Both the position numbers and the translations under genes were made by a program. This document shows positions 35,965 to 45,432 of a DNA stretch of 64,000 nucleotides, piece by piece. Source of the stretch: Pseudomonas sp. W4I3 (GTDB taxonomy: Bacteria > Pseudomonadota > Gammaproteobacteria > Pseudomonadales > Pseudomonadaceae); the NCBI RefSeq assembly GCF_030816195.1, contig NZ_JAUSXS010000001.1:310001-374000 (forward strand). Reading direction: 5' to 3'. The stretch's first letter is position 1, and every line of letters begins with the position of its first letter. Under the pieces are notes generated by a model. That model had not been told where the DNA came from, did no database searches, and saw only the letters and a program-made list of their open reading frames with translations.

Positions 35965-36885
35965 ATGCAGATCGGAACCGTACTGCTTCTTTTCGTGGGT
36001 TTGGCCATTGCCATCCTGTTCATGGGTTTTAAAGTAGTGCCCCAGGGTTACCAGTGGACAGTTGAACGTTTCGGCCGCTATACCAACACCCTCAAGCCCG
36101 GCCTCAATATCATCATCCCGGTCATGGACCGAATCGGCCGCAAGATCAACGTGATGGAAAGCGTGCTGGATATCCCACCTCAAGAAGTGATCACCGCTGA
36201 CAACGCCACCGTGCAGATCGACGCCGTGTGCTTCTTCCAGGTGGTCAACACTGCCCAGGCCGCGTACGAGGTGAACAACCTCGAGCATGCCATCCGCAAT
36301 TTGCTGCAAACCAATATCCGTACGGTACTTGGCTCCATGGAGCTGGATGCCATGCTCAGCCAGCGCGACGGTATCAACGAAAAACTGCTGCGCACCGTCG
36401 ACGAAGCCACGGCGCCGTGGGGCATCAAGATCACCCGTATCGAAATCAAGGACATCAGCCCGCCCGCCGACCTGATGGCGGCCATGTCCGGGCAGATGAA
36501 AGCCGAGCGGATCAAGCGTGCCCAGATCCTGGAAGCCGAAGGCCTGCGCGCCTCGGCGATCCTCACCGCCGAAGGCAAGAAGCAGGCGCAGATCCTCGAG
36601 GCCGAAGGTAGCCGCCAGGCCGCCTTCCTTGAGTCCGAAGCGCGTGAGCGTCAGGCCGAGGCTGAAGCCCGCGCAACCCAGGTGGTGTCGGAAGCGATCG
36701 CATCGGGCAACGTGCAGGCGGTAAATTACTTCGTCGCGCAGAAATACATCGATGCGTTGGGCAAGCTCGCGTCAGCGAACAACAGCAAAGTGATCCTGAT
36801 GCCGCTGGAGGCCAGCCAGGTGATTGGTGCCGTGGGCGGTATCGGCGAGATCGTCAAAGCGACTTTCGACAGCAAGAAAGGCTGA
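35965..36885 (+). CDS. SPFH/stomatin-like membrane protease accessory protein (QmcA/paraslipin-like)
   Basis: A 306-residue protein with one N-terminal membrane segment ([20 protein letters not shown]), a central SPFH/band-7 domain ([25 protein letters not shown]-like [20 protein letters not shown]) and a C-terminal Ala/Glu-rich coiled coil with repeated ILEAEG (three copies). Such proteins form ring-like membrane microdomains and modulate proteases. It starts an operon with the NfeD gene, 10 bases downstream, the standard pair. Confidence 0.9.
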   Translation: MQIGTVLLLFVGLAIAILFMGFKVVPQGYQWTVERFGRYTNTLKPGLNIIIPVMDRIGRKINVMESVLDIPPQEVITADNATVQIDAVCFFQVVNTAQAAYEVNNLEHAIRNLLQTNIRTVLGSMELDAMLSQRDGINEKLLRTVDEATAPWGIKITRIEIKDISPPADLMAAMSGQMKAERIKRAQILEAEGLRASAILTAEGKKQAQILEAEGSRQAAFLESEARERQAEAEARATQVVSEAIASGNVQAVNYFVAQKYIDALGKLASANNSKVILMPLEASQVIGAVGGIGEIVKATFDSKKG

Positions 36886-36895
36886 GGCCGCCGCC

Positions 36896-37342
36896 ATGTG
36901 GGATTTCCTTCAGCATCTTTCGTTCTGGGACTGGCTGGCGCTGGGCACCGTGTTGTTGATTCTCGAGGTATTCGGGGCCGGAGGCTACCTGTTGTGGATG
37001 GGTATCGCCGCAGCCGCCGTGGGGGTGATCAAGTTTATCGTTCCGCCCCTGGGGCTTGAGTGGCAACTGTTACTGTTCGCCCTGTTGTCGATATTGACGG
37101 CGGTGTATTGGTGGAAACGCCAACGCAGCAGCACCAAGGCCAGCGACCAACCCGGCTTGAACGAGCGCGGTTCAGAGCTGATCGGGCGCACCTTCGTGGT
37201 GCATCAAGCGATTGTGGACGGCCGGGGTAAGGTCAAAGTCGGCGATGGGGTTTGGATGGTAACCGGTGCCGATGCGCCTGTAGGCGCTCAAGTCCGCGTG
37301 GTTAGCCAGGATGGAGTGGTTTTGAAGGTTGAAACTGTTTAG
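36896..37342 (+). CDS. NfeD family membrane protein
   Basis: A 148-residue protein with two or three membrane segments (FWDWLALGTVLLILEVFG, LLWMGIAAAAVGVIKFIV, LLFALLSILTAVYWW) and a cytoplasmic or periplasmic OB-fold C terminus (ELIGRTFVVHQAIVDGRGKV). NfeD proteins partner SPFH proteins such as the one directly upstream. ATG 36896 is preceded by GAGG. Confidence 0.88.
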   Translation: MWDFLQHLSFWDWLALGTVLLILEVFGAGGYLLWMGIAAAAVGVIKFIVPPLGLEWQLLLFALLSILTAVYWWKRQRSSTKASDQPGLNERGSELIGRTFVVHQAIVDGRGKVKVGDGVWMVTGADAPVGAQVRVVSQDGVVLKVETV

Positions 37343-37410
37343 TCAGTGATGGAACTGGATCAGGTTAACTACAATCAAAACGTACAGATAACCCACCGGA
37401 GTCACCCATC

Positions 37411-37725
37411 ATGCGTCTTAAATATGCTGTCGCAACCCTCGCTGTGCTTTCCCTCCCTGTCGGTTCAGCCATGGCCGACAGCTTCTGGCGTAATGTCATC
37501 TCGTCGGGCGCCACCACCGGCTCGACTTACCTGACCTTCAAGGACCACAAGCTGGTGGTCGCGGCTCAGGACGACGCGGGCAGCTTCGTTGCCAGCGACG
37601 GCGGCATTCGCGGCCCGTACCTGGAAGCAGCCATGCAGAAAGTACGCGCCGACAACCCTGGCCTCCAGGCCACGGATATGGAGCTGGCCAACGCCATCCT
37701 CGCGAAGAACGCTGTTACCGAGTAA
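37411..37725 (+). CDS. DUF2388 small exported protein
   Basis: A 104-residue protein with a signal peptide (MRLKYAVATLAVLSLPVGSA). The mature part contains SFWRNVISSGATTGSTYLTF and VVAAQDDAGSFVASDGGIRG, the pattern of the Pseudomonas DUF2388 family. The function is unknown; related genes occur near envelope or stress genes. ACCGGAGTCACCCATC supplies its ribosome-binding site. A strong terminator follows. Confidence 0.85.
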   Translation: MRLKYAVATLAVLSLPVGSAMADSFWRNVISSGATTGSTYLTFKDHKLVVAAQDDAGSFVASDGGIRGPYLEAAMQKVRADNPGLQATDMELANAILAKNAVTE

Positions 37726-37737
37726 CAACTGCACGTT

Positions 37738-37772
37738 AAAAAATGCCGCTTTTTCAAGCGGCATTTTTTTGT
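37738..37772 (+). terminator. Intrinsic terminator of the DUF2388 gene
   Basis: The stem AAATGCCGCTT / AAGCGGCATTT with loop TTTC and a tail of seven T residues lies 13 bases after the stop codon. Confidence 0.9.
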
Positions 37773-37888
37773 CTGCAACGTGACGAATCGTTCACGGGCG
37801 ACAGGCTATATTCAGTCGAGCCATGCAACCATGCAGGACTCACACGTCCATTACTTATCGCCTAACTGAAACGGATGCCTTCTTCGTC

Positions 37889-39031
37889 ATGAGCCAACTG
37901 CCCTTCCTGCCGTTCTCCAAACCTACCATTGATGAAGCCACCATCTCGGCGGTCGGCGATGTGCTGCGCTCGGGCTGGATCACCAGCGGACCGAAGGTGC
38001 AGGCGTTCGAAGCGCAGTTGTCGGAATACTTTGGCGGCCGTCCGGTACGCACCTTCAACTCCGGCACTTGCACCATGGAGATTGCCCTGCGCGTTGCCGG
38101 TATCGGGCCGGGGGATGAAGTCATCACCACACCGATTTCCTGGGTTGCCACGGCCAACGTCATCCTCGAAGTGGGCGCCACCCCGGTGTTCGCCGATATC
38201 GACCCGGTGACCCGCAACATCGACCTGGCCCAGGTTGAAGCCGCGATTACCCCACGCACCAAGGCGATCATCCCTGTCTACCTGGCCGGCTTGCCCCTGG
38301 ACATGCCGATGCTTTATGCACTGGCCAACAAGTACAACCTGCGGATCGTCGAGGATGCCGCCCAGGCGCTGGGGTCCAGCTGGGACGGGGAGCGCATCGG
38401 CGCGACCGGTGACTTCGTGTCGTTCAGCTTCCAGGCGAACAAAAACATCACCTCATCGGAAGGTGGTTGCCTGGTGCTCAACAGCGCCGAAGAAGCCCGC
38501 CTGGCCGAGAAATACCGCCTGCAGGGCGTTACCCGCAGCGGCTTTGATGGCCTGGATGTGGACGTGTTGGGCGGCAAATTCAACATGACTGATATCGCGG
38601 CCACCATCGGCCTGGGCCAATTTGCCCACATCGAGAAGATCACTGCCCATCGCCAGAACCTGGCACGGCACTACTTCGAATGCTTCGGCAGCGATTTCGA
38701 AGAGCAGTACGGCGCGCAACTGCCGCCGGCGGACTTCGAGAACAGCAACTGGCACTTGTTCCAACTGGTATTGCCGGAGCGTCAGGACGGTTTGCCTGCC
38801 CGCGCCACCTTTATGGAGCAGATGCAGGCCCACGGCGTCGGCATTGGCTATCACTACCCGCCGATCCACCTGCTGAGCCTGTATCGGGCACAGGGGTTCA
38901 AGGAAGGCATGTTCCCGGTTGCGGAGAAAGTGGGGCGTTTGATCGTGTCGTTGCCGATGTTTACGGCGATGACAGAGGCGGATGTGGAGCGGGCCGTGGC
39001 GGCGGTCAAAGCAGTATTGAAAGCAGACTGA
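37889..39031 (+). CDS. DegT/DnrJ/EryC1/StrS family sugar aminotransferase
   Basis: A 380-residue PLP enzyme of the ArnB-like nucleotide-sugar class. The N-terminal substrate loop reads PFSKPTIDEATISAVGDVLR and WITSGPKVQAFEAQL; the PLP lysine is in FSFQANKNITSSEGG; YHYPPIHLL is the C-terminal match. Close homologues act on UDP-4-keto sugars, but no sugar-nucleotide, glycosyltransferase or lipid A genes are adjacent. ATG 37889 is chosen on the family's N terminus, although its Shine-Dalgarno is weak and an in-frame ATG lies at 37823. Confidence 0.8.
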   Translation: MSQLPFLPFSKPTIDEATISAVGDVLRSGWITSGPKVQAFEAQLSEYFGGRPVRTFNSGTCTMEIALRVAGIGPGDEVITTPISWVATANVILEVGATPVFADIDPVTRNIDLAQVEAAITPRTKAIIPVYLAGLPLDMPMLYALANKYNLRIVEDAAQALGSSWDGERIGATGDFVSFSFQANKNITSSEGGCLVLNSAEEARLAEKYRLQGVTRSGFDGLDVDVLGGKFNMTDIAATIGLGQFAHIEKITAHRQNLARHYFECFGSDFEEQYGAQLPPADFENSNWHLFQLVLPERQDGLPARATFMEQMQAHGVGIGYHYPPIHLLSLYRAQGFKEGMFPVAEKVGRLIVSLPMFTAMTEADVERAVAAVKAVLKAD

Positions 39032-39039
39032 TCACCCAA

Positions 39040-39129
39040 TGTGGGAGGGGGCTTGCCCCCGATGACGGAGTGTCAGCCAATGCATCTTTGACTGAACCAC
39101 CGCTATCGGGAGCAAGCCCCCTCCCACAT
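39040..39129. repeat. REP doublet (REPIN)
   Basis: TGTGGGAGGGGGCTTGCCCC faces ATCGGGAGCAAGCCCCCTCC across a partly paired spacer, between the convergent DegT and gcvH genes. One arm has the TTGCCC and the other the GAGCAAG variant. Confidence 0.9.
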
Positions 39130-39140
39130 GGGCCTTGCGT

Positions 39141-39524
39141 TTACTCGCCGATGGCCGCTTTATAGCCGGCGGAGTCGAGCAGTTTTTCCAGATCAGCCGG
39201 GTTGCTTGGCTTGAGCTTGAAGATCCAGGCGCCGTACGGATCAGAGTTCAACAGCTCAGGACTACCACTCAACTCTTCGTTGACGGCAATCACTTCGCCA
39301 GCCACCGGCGCATAGATATCCGAAGCTGCCTTCACCGACTCAACCACACCCGCCTGCGCTTCTGCGTCAAATTTGGCGCCGACCTCAGCCAGTTCAACAA
39401 ACACCACATCACCCAAGGCTTCCTGTGCATGGTCGGAGATCCCGACAGTCACGGTGCCGTCGGCTTCCAGACGGGCCCACTCGTGACTTTCGGCAAAACG
39501 CAGGTCGGCAGGGATATTGCTCAT
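39141..39524 (-). CDS. gcvH: Glycine cleavage system H protein
   Basis: A 127-residue lipoyl carrier. The lipoylated lysine is in [20 protein letters not shown]. It shuttles the aminomethyl group between P and T proteins. The ATG 39524 is supported by GAGGACAC upstream. It follows gcvT by 54 bases, but the gcvP gene expected next is absent: the DegT gene lies there instead. Confidence 0.95.
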   Translation of the reverse strand: MSNIPADLRFAESHEWARLEADGTVTVGISDHAQEALGDVVFVELAEVGAKFDAEAQAGVVESVKAASDIYAPVAGEVIAVNEELSGSPELLNSDPYGAWIFKLKPSNPADLEKLLDSAGYKAAIGE

Positions 39525-39578
39525 AGTCTGTGTCCTCAAGAAGAAATGTCAGCGGCCATTGGCCTGCCGGAAAATTAG

Positions 39579-40661
39579 TTAGATCAGGGTTTTGCCATGG
39601 CGCACGAAGGTCGGCTTGACCACTCGGACCGGGTACCACTTACCGCGGATTTCCACTTCGGCCCGGTCGCCAGTCGCCGTCGGCACGCGTGCCAGTGCAA
39701 TGGATTTGCTAAGCGTAGGTGAGAAACTACCACTGGTGATCTCCCCTTCGCCAACATTGGCGATACGAACCACCTGGTGAGCGCGCAAAACCCCACGTTC
39801 TTCCAGGACCAGCCCCACCAGTTTGAACTGCACACCGGCGGCTTTTTCCGCTTCCAGCGCGGCGCGGCCGATGAAATTGCGCGAGGCCGGTTCCCAGGCG
39901 ATGCTCCAGGCCATGTTGGCGGCCAGGGGTGACACCTGCTGATGGATGTCCTGGCCATACAGGTTCATGCCGGCCTCCAGGCGCAAGGTATCGCGGGCAC
40001 CGAGGCCAATGGGGGAAATACCGGCGCCCACCAGGTCGTTGAAAAACCCCGGCGCCTGGTCGGCAGGCAGGACAATTTCCAGGCCGTCTTCGCCGGTGTA
40101 ACCGGTGCGGGCAATAAACCAGTCGCCGTCGGCCTGGCCCTCGAACGGTTTGAGCTGATGGATTAGGGTGCCACGGGACTGGGTCACCAGTTCGGCGATC
40201 TTCTGCCGCGCATGGGGACCTTGAATGGCGAGCATAGCCAGCTCCGAACGCTCCTGGAGCTGCACTTGATAATGCCCCAGTTGCGCCTGCATCCAGGCCA
40301 TGTCCTGGTCACGGGTGGCGGCGTTGACCACCAGCCGGTAACCGGTTTCGGTACGGTAGACGATCATGTCGTCCACCACTCCGCCCTGCTCGTTGAGCAT
40401 GGCGCTATACAACGCACGGCCGCAGCCGTGCAATCGATCGACATCATTGGCCAGCAGGTGCTGGAGCCATTCCTTGGCCTGAGGGCCGCTGACATCGATC
40501 ACGGTCATATGAGATACATCGAACACCCCGCAGTCGCGCCGCACTTGATGGTGCTCCTCGACCTGCGAGCCGTAATGCAAAGGCATATCCCAACCGCCAA
40601 AATCGACCATTTTCGCGCCGAGGGCGAGATGCAGGTCGTACAGAGGCGTACGCTGTCCCAT
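39579..40661 (-). CDS. gcvT: Glycine cleavage system T protein (aminomethyltransferase)
   Basis: A 360-residue THF-dependent enzyme with [34 protein letters not shown] and [14 protein letters not shown] motifs. It transfers the methylene carbon from H protein to tetrahydrofolate. ATG 40661 follows AAGGAGAAACCC. The open frame continues 52 codons upstream but lacks a ribosome-binding site. No glycine riboswitch hallmark is seen upstream. Confidence 0.94.
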   Translation of the reverse strand: MGQRTPLYDLHLALGAKMVDFGGWDMPLHYGSQVEEHHQVRRDCGVFDVSHMTVIDVSGPQAKEWLQHLLANDVDRLHGCGRALYSAMLNEQGGVVDDMIVYRTETGYRLVVNAATRDQDMAWMQAQLGHYQVQLQERSELAMLAIQGPHARQKIAELVTQSRGTLIHQLKPFEGQADGDWFIARTGYTGEDGLEIVLPADQAPGFFNDLVGAGISPIGLGARDTLRLEAGMNLYGQDIHQQVSPLAANMAWSIAWEPASRNFIGRAALEAEKAAGVQFKLVGLVLEERGVLRAHQVVRIANVGEGEITSGSFSPTLSKSIALARVPTATGDRAEVEIRGKWYPVRVVKPTFVRHGKTLI

Positions 40662-40817
40662 GGGTTTCTCCTTCCGGGCTTGGCGAAGGTGTGCAGAGCC
40701 ACCGCTAGTGCCGGACGCCTTGAATGACAAGGCCTGCAGACACCTGTGGCAACCCATCTCGAAAGACGCGGCACACCGAATGCCGCGCATTGTAGCCGCA
40801 AGCTGTAGGACTGGCAC

Positions 40818-42440
40818 CTAACCGATTTGTCGTGCGGAGCGTCGGATCAGTCCGATGACCGGCAACAACCCGACCAGCACCAGGGTCAGCGCCGGCAGCG
40901 AGGCCCGCGCCCATTCTCCTTCACTGGTCATTTCGAAGATCCGTACCGCCAGGGTGTCCCAGCCAAACGGGCGCATCAGCAAGGTGGCGGGCATTTCCTT
41001 GAGCACATCGACAAACACCAGCAGTGCCGCGCTCAGGGTTCCGGGCAGCAACAGCGGCAGATACACCTTGCAAAACAGTCGTGGTCCACTCACGCCCAGA
41101 CTTCGTGCGGCCTCGGGCAACGATGGTCGGATACGCGCCAGGCTGTTTTCCAGGGGCCCATAGGCCACCGCCAGAAAGCGCACCAGATACGCCAGCACCA
41201 GCGCCGACAGGCTGCCCAACAGCAACGGTTTGCCCGCGCCGCCCAGCCAGCCCGACAGCGGCACCACCAGTTCACGGTCCAGGTAGCTGAAGGCCAGCAT
41301 GATCGACACCGCCAGCACCGAGCCGGGCAAGGCATAACCGACATTGGCCAGGCTGATGCCGGAGCGAATCACCCGCGTCGGCGCCAGGCGGTTGGCGAAA
41401 GCCAGTACCAGCGCCACGCTGACCGTTATCAGCGCCGCGATGCCGCCCAGGTACAGGGTGTGCACGATCAGGCCGGTGTAGCGTTCATCCAGATCGAACC
41501 GGCCGCGCTGCCAGAACCAAACCACCAGTTGCAGCATGGGGATTACAAACGCGCAGGCAAACACCACGCCACACCAGGCACTGGCCGCTGCCGCCTTGAA
41601 CCCCCGCAGGTGATACAACGCCTTGCCTCGCGGGCGCTCGTTGCCGGGCCGGCTCGCTCCGCGCGCGCGCCGCTCGCCATACAGCACCAGCATCACCACC
41701 AGCAGCAACAGGCTGGCCAGTTGCGCCGCACTGGACAGGCTGAAAAAGCCGTACCAGGTTTTGTAGATGGCGGTGGTGAACGTGTCGAAATTGAACACCG
41801 AGACCGCGCCAAAATCCGCCAGGGTTTCCATCAAGGCCAAGGCGACACCAGCCCCAATCGCCGGGCGAGCCATCGGCAGCGCCACGCGCCAGAACGCTTG
41901 CCAGGGCGATTGGCCCAGCACCCGTGCCGCCTCCATCAAGCCCTTGCCCTGGGCCAGGAAAGCCGAGCGCGCCAGCAGGTAGACGTAGGGGTAGAACACC
42001 AGCACCAATACGATGATCACACCGCTGGTGGTACGCACACGCGGCAGGCGCAGCCCTGCCCCGAACCACTCGCGCAGCAGGGTTTGCACAGGGCCTGCGA
42101 AATCCAGCAGCCCCACGAACACGAAGGCCAACACATAGGCCGGAATCGCGAAGGGCAGCATCAGCGCCCAATCCAGCCAGCGGCGCCCGGGGAACTCGCA
42201 GAGACTGGTCAGCCAGGCCAGGCTCACGCCCAGCAACGTCACACCAAGACCGACGCCGAGCACCAGCGTCAAGGTGTTGCCCAGCAAACGGGGCATCTGG
42301 GTGTCCCACAGGTGGGACCAGATCTGCTGGTCGATACTTTGCCAGGACAGCAACAGCACGCTCAGCGGCAGCAGCACCAGGGCGGCGACGCTGAAGACCG
42401 GCAGGTACCAGCGGCGTTGGGCGGGATGGGCCAAGAGCAA
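40818..42440 (-). CDS. Iron(III) ABC transporter permease (FbpB-like, fused two-domain)
   Basis: A 540-residue protein with about 12 membrane segments in two tandem permease halves. Each half has an EAA-type loop (first EAARVLGQSPWQAFWRVAL, second EAARSLGVSGPRLFCKVYL). This duplication is typical of FbpB/AfuB ferric transporters. It goes with the binding protein upstream; a REP doublet separates the two. No FbpC-type ATPase gene is present, so the ATPase must be encoded elsewhere. Confidence 0.88.
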   Translation of the reverse strand: MLLAHPAQRRWYLPVFSVAALVLLPLSVLLLSWQSIDQQIWSHLWDTQMPRLLGNTLTLVLGVGLGVTLLGVSLAWLTSLCEFPGRRWLDWALMLPFAIPAYVLAFVFVGLLDFAGPVQTLLREWFGAGLRLPRVRTTSGVIIVLVLVFYPYVYLLARSAFLAQGKGLMEAARVLGQSPWQAFWRVALPMARPAIGAGVALALMETLADFGAVSVFNFDTFTTAIYKTWYGFFSLSSAAQLASLLLLVVMLVLYGERRARGASRPGNERPRGKALYHLRGFKAAAASAWCGVVFACAFVIPMLQLVVWFWQRGRFDLDERYTGLIVHTLYLGGIAALITVSVALVLAFANRLAPTRVIRSGISLANVGYALPGSVLAVSIMLAFSYLDRELVVPLSGWLGGAGKPLLLGSLSALVLAYLVRFLAVAYGPLENSLARIRPSLPEAARSLGVSGPRLFCKVYLPLLLPGTLSAALLVFVDVLKEMPATLLMRPFGWDTLAVRIFEMTSEGEWARASLPALTLVLVGLLPVIGLIRRSARQIG

Positions 42441-42481
42441 ATTCCCTGGGAAAGGACTATCTGAAAGCAGACATAAAACAC

Positions 42482-42570
42482 TGTGGGAGGGGGCTTGCCC
42501 CCGATGAGGGAGTATCAGTCACGGGTGATTAGACTGACACTCCGCCATCGGGGGCAAGCCCCCTCCCACA
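42482..42570. repeat. REP doublet inside the iron transporter operon
   Basis: TGTGGGAGGGGGCTTGCCCC faces its inverted copy between the binding-protein gene and the permease gene. Hairpins like this between co-transcribed genes can stabilise the upstream mRNA and lower expression of the downstream gene. Confidence 0.9.
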
Positions 42571-42594
42571 TTTTGATCTGCGCGATTTACAGGA

Positions 42595-43599
42595 TCAGTT
42601 CCAGCCGGCGCGGTCCATCAAGCGGATAGCCTCGGCCTGGCGCTTGCCCGCCACTTCCACCGGCAAGGTATCGGCAACAAATTTGCCCCAGCTCGCCACT
42701 TCGGCCGACGGCGGTACCGCCGGGTTGGCTGGGAACTCCTGGTTCACGTCGGCGAAGATTTTCTGCGCTTCAGCCGTGGTCATCCACTCCACCAAAGCCT
42801 TGGCCGCCTCTGGGTGTGGCGCGTGCTTGGTCAAGCCAATACCCGACAGGTTGACGTGCACACCACGGTCGCCCTGGTTCGGCCAGAACAGCTTCACCGC
42901 CAGGTCCGGCTTCTGCTTGTGCAGGCGGCCGTAATAGTAGGTGTTGACGATACCCACATCGCATTGCCCGGCATTAATCGCCTCCAACACCGCGATATCG
43001 TCGGAGAACACATCGGTGGACAGGTTATTCACCCAGCCTTTGACGATTTCTTCAGTTTTGCTCGCGCCGTGGGTTTCGATCAGCGTGGCGGTGAGTGACT
43101 GGTTGTAGACCTTTTTCGCCGTGCGCAGGCACAAGCGGCCTTCCCACTGTTTGCCGGCCAGGGCTTCGTAGGTGGTCAGGTCGCCCGGTTTTACCCGGTC
43201 GGTGGAATAGGCGATGGTGCGGGCGCGCAGGCTTAAACCGGTCCAGGCGTGGGCCGAGGAGCGGTATTGCAGCGGAATGTTCTTGTTGATCACCTCGGAG
43301 GTGAACGGTTGCAGAATGCCCATCTGCTCGGCCTGCCAAAGGTTGCCGGCATCGACGGTGAGCAGCAGGTCGGCGGTGGCGTTTTCGCCCTCGGCCTTGA
43401 TGCGCTGCATCAGCGGGGCTTCCTTGTCGGTGATGAATTTGACCTGCACACCGGTTTTCTGGGTGTAGGCGTCGAACACCGGTTTGATCAGTTCATCGAT
43501 GCGCGACGAGTAGACCACCACTTCGTCGGCGGCCTGCACGGTGGTGCTGCCGATCAGGGTAAGTGCCAGGGCAGTCAGGAGGCGCTTGGGTGCCAACAT
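42595..43599 (-). CDS. Iron(III)-binding periplasmic protein (FbpA/FutA-like)
   Basis: A 334-residue binding protein (signal peptide [20 protein letters not shown] up to VQA). It shows [20 protein letters not shown], and in lobe 2 [20 protein letters not shown]; the paired tyrosines (TYYYG) are ferric-ion ligands of the FutA/FbpA class. It matches the binding protein beside ubiI-pepP in P. aeruginosa (PA5217-like). The promoter lies in the 120 bases before 43721. Confidence 0.88.
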   Translation of the reverse strand: MLAPKRLLTALALTLIGSTTVQAADEVVVYSSRIDELIKPVFDAYTQKTGVQVKFITDKEAPLMQRIKAEGENATADLLLTVDAGNLWQAEQMGILQPFTSEVINKNIPLQYRSSAHAWTGLSLRARTIAYSTDRVKPGDLTTYEALAGKQWEGRLCLRTAKKVYNQSLTATLIETHGASKTEEIVKGWVNNLSTDVFSDDIAVLEAINAGQCDVGIVNTYYYGRLHKQKPDLAVKLFWPNQGDRGVHVNLSGIGLTKHAPHPEAAKALVEWMTTAEAQKIFADVNQEFPANPAVPPSAEVASWGKFVADTLPVEVAGKRQAEAIRLMDRAGWN

Positions 43600-43720
43600 G
43601 GGTGCGGTCGCTCATTTGCAAAAAGAGGGCAAATGATAAGGACTCACATTTGGTAACGCATGGTGGAGCCGTTACCAGATGTTGCACAGACCAGTTATAG
43701 GCTTGTGGGAGCGCGCGACG

Positions 43721-44944
43721 TCAGGGTTTGGCGAGTTCCGGAAGGTCACCGCTCAAGCCCAGGGCCTGGCGCACAAACACCGCCTTGGCTTCCGGCATCT
43801 GATCCACCATCTTCAACCCGGCATTGCGCAACCAGCGCAACGGCAGTTGATCGGCCTGGAACAAGCGCTCGAAGCCTTCCATGGCCGCCATCAGCGCCAG
43901 ATTATGCGGCATGCGCCGACGCTCGTAGCGGCTCAGCACCTTCACATCCGCCAGGCGCTCGCCACGTTCGCTGGCCGCCAGCAGCACTTCGGCCAGCACC
44001 GCGGCATCGAGGAAACCCAGGTTCACGCCTTGCCCCGCCAACGGATGGATGACGTGGGCTGCATCGCCAATCAATGCAAGGCCCTCGGCCACATAGCGTT
44101 TGGCGTGGCGCTGACGCAACGGCACGCAGATGCGCGGGTCGCCGCTGATCACGTTGCCCAGGCGCCCTTCAAAGGCACGCTCCAGCTCGCGACAAAAGCG
44201 CTCGTCATCCAGCGCCATCAGGCGCTCGGACTCTGCCGGCGTGGTCGACCAGACAATCGAGCACCAGTCTTCTTGCCCGTCCCGCACCAGCGGCAGGAAC
44301 GCCAGCGGGCCGGTGTCGGTAAAGCGTTGCCACGCCGTGCGCTGGTGCGGCTGGCTGCTGCGCACGCTGGTCACGATGGCGTTGTGCAGGTAATCCCATT
44401 CACGGGTGGGGGTGCCGGTCAGGCGGCGCACCGCGGAGTTGGCACCGTCGGCGGCGACCACCAGCGGCGCGCGCAGCTTGCGGCCATCGGCCAGGGTCAG
44501 CAGCCAGTCATCGCCGGAGCGGCGCATCTGCTCCAGGCGCGCATTGGCCAGCAGCCCCAGGTCGCAATCATGCAGGCGGTCCAGCAAGGCGTCCTGGACC
44601 ACGCGGTTTTCGACGATGTGCCCCAACACCTCGGCATGCACGCTGGCCGCCGAGAAGTGGATCTGCCCGGTGCCGCTGCCGTCCCACACTTGCATCTGGC
44701 CATACGGGCTGGCGCGACGCTGGGCAATGCCATCCCACACGCCAAGGCGCTGCAGAATGCGCTGGCTGGCGGCGGACAACGCACTCACCCGCGGTTCAAA
44801 CGCCGCGGCCGGCTCGAACGGCTTGACGCTCAGCGGGCTGCCGTCAAGCAGCAATACCTGCAGGCCACTGCCCTGCAACGCCAGCGCCAGGGCGCTTCCG
44901 ACCATTCCGGCCCCGACGATCAGCACATCTGCGCGCATGTCCAT
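43721..44944 (-). CDS. ubiI: UbiI/VisC-type FAD monooxygenase of ubiquinone synthesis
   Basis: A 407-residue flavin hydroxylase of the UbiH/UbiF/UbiI group: GAGMVGSALALALQG (FAD ADP loop), DGANSAVR and LIGDAAHVIHPLAGQGVNLG. The neighbouring order (ygfB, pepP, ubiH, then a second hydroxylase, then gcv) equals the E. coli order with visC/ubiI in this place, so C5 hydroxylation of the ring is the likely reaction. ATG 44944 was chosen, with AGG upstream. Confidence 0.82.
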   Translation of the reverse strand: MDMRADVLIVGAGMVGSALALALQGSGLQVLLLDGSPLSVKPFEPAAAFEPRVSALSAASQRILQRLGVWDGIAQRRASPYGQMQVWDGSGTGQIHFSAASVHAEVLGHIVENRVVQDALLDRLHDCDLGLLANARLEQMRRSGDDWLLTLADGRKLRAPLVVAADGANSAVRRLTGTPTREWDYLHNAIVTSVRSSQPHQRTAWQRFTDTGPLAFLPLVRDGQEDWCSIVWSTTPAESERLMALDDERFCRELERAFEGRLGNVISGDPRICVPLRQRHAKRYVAEGLALIGDAAHVIHPLAGQGVNLGFLDAAVLAEVLLAASERGERLADVKVLSRYERRRMPHNLALMAAMEGFERLFQADQLPLRWLRNAGLKMVDQMPEAKAVFVRQALGLSGDLPELAKP

Positions 44945-44946
44945 AG

Positions 44947-45432
44947 TCAAGCCTGTCTCGCTGGCGGCTTGCGCCGCACGTAAAGGGTTTTGTCGACTCG
45001 CGCCACCAGGGTGCCGGAGCCGTCATGAATCTGGACCTTGAGGCGAGGCAAATATTTCTCGCCATCGGCGGTCTGTCGGCGCACCTCATCGAGCAAGGTG
45101 TCGTCGATGGAAAACTCGGCATACACCGGGCCTTTGCCCGGCGCGATGAAGTCGATGCTGGCGGCCTTGTCCCACACGATGTAGTCGCGACCCAGGTTCT
45201 CCATCAGCATCAGCATGTAGAACGGGTCGACCATCGAATACAGACTGCCGCCGAACTGCGTGCCCACATAATTGCGGTTATACCAGCCCAGGCCCATGCG
45301 CACTTTGACGTGACGAAAGTCAGCGCTCATCTGCTGCACGCTGACACCGGCGCCCAGATACGGCGGATAGAGCGTCATCACCCAACGCAGCAGCCGCGCC
45401 TTGCCCAGCCGCTCGATCAGCCATTTACGCAT
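44947..45432 (-). CDS. DUF4442 hotdog-fold protein
   Basis: A 161-residue protein with the hotdog thioesterase-like DUF4442 pattern (WYNRNYVGTQFGGSLYSMVD, IVWDKAASIDFIAPGKGPVY). Its ATG at 45432 overlaps the ubiH stop by 8 bases and its stop is 2 bases before the ubiI start, so it is embedded in the ubiquinone hydroxylase operon. The function is unknown; acyl-CoA or quinone-linked thioesterase activity is a possibility. P. aeruginosa has a similar gene between the two hydroxylases. Confidence 0.8.
   Translation of the reverse strand: MRKWLIERLGKARLLRWVMTLYPPYLGAGVSVQQMSADFRHVKVRMGLGWYNRNYVGTQFGGSLYSMVDPFYMLMLMENLGRDYIVWDKAASIDFIAPGKGPVYAEFSIDDTLLDEVRRQTADGEKYLPRLKVQIHDGSGTLVARVDKTLYVRRKPPARQA

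Noticed and set aside
40662..40817. Possible glycine riboswitch before gcvT
   Set aside because: No tandem-aptamer hallmarks, no conserved GGAGAG-type stem pairs; the region has no convincing fold beyond weak hairpins.
43630..43652. CAAATG-N11-CATTTG inverted repeat, a possible Fur box before the iron-binding protein gene
   Set aside because: It has dyad symmetry in a suitable place but matches the Fur consensus GATAATGATAATCATTATC poorly in its centre, so I do not call it.
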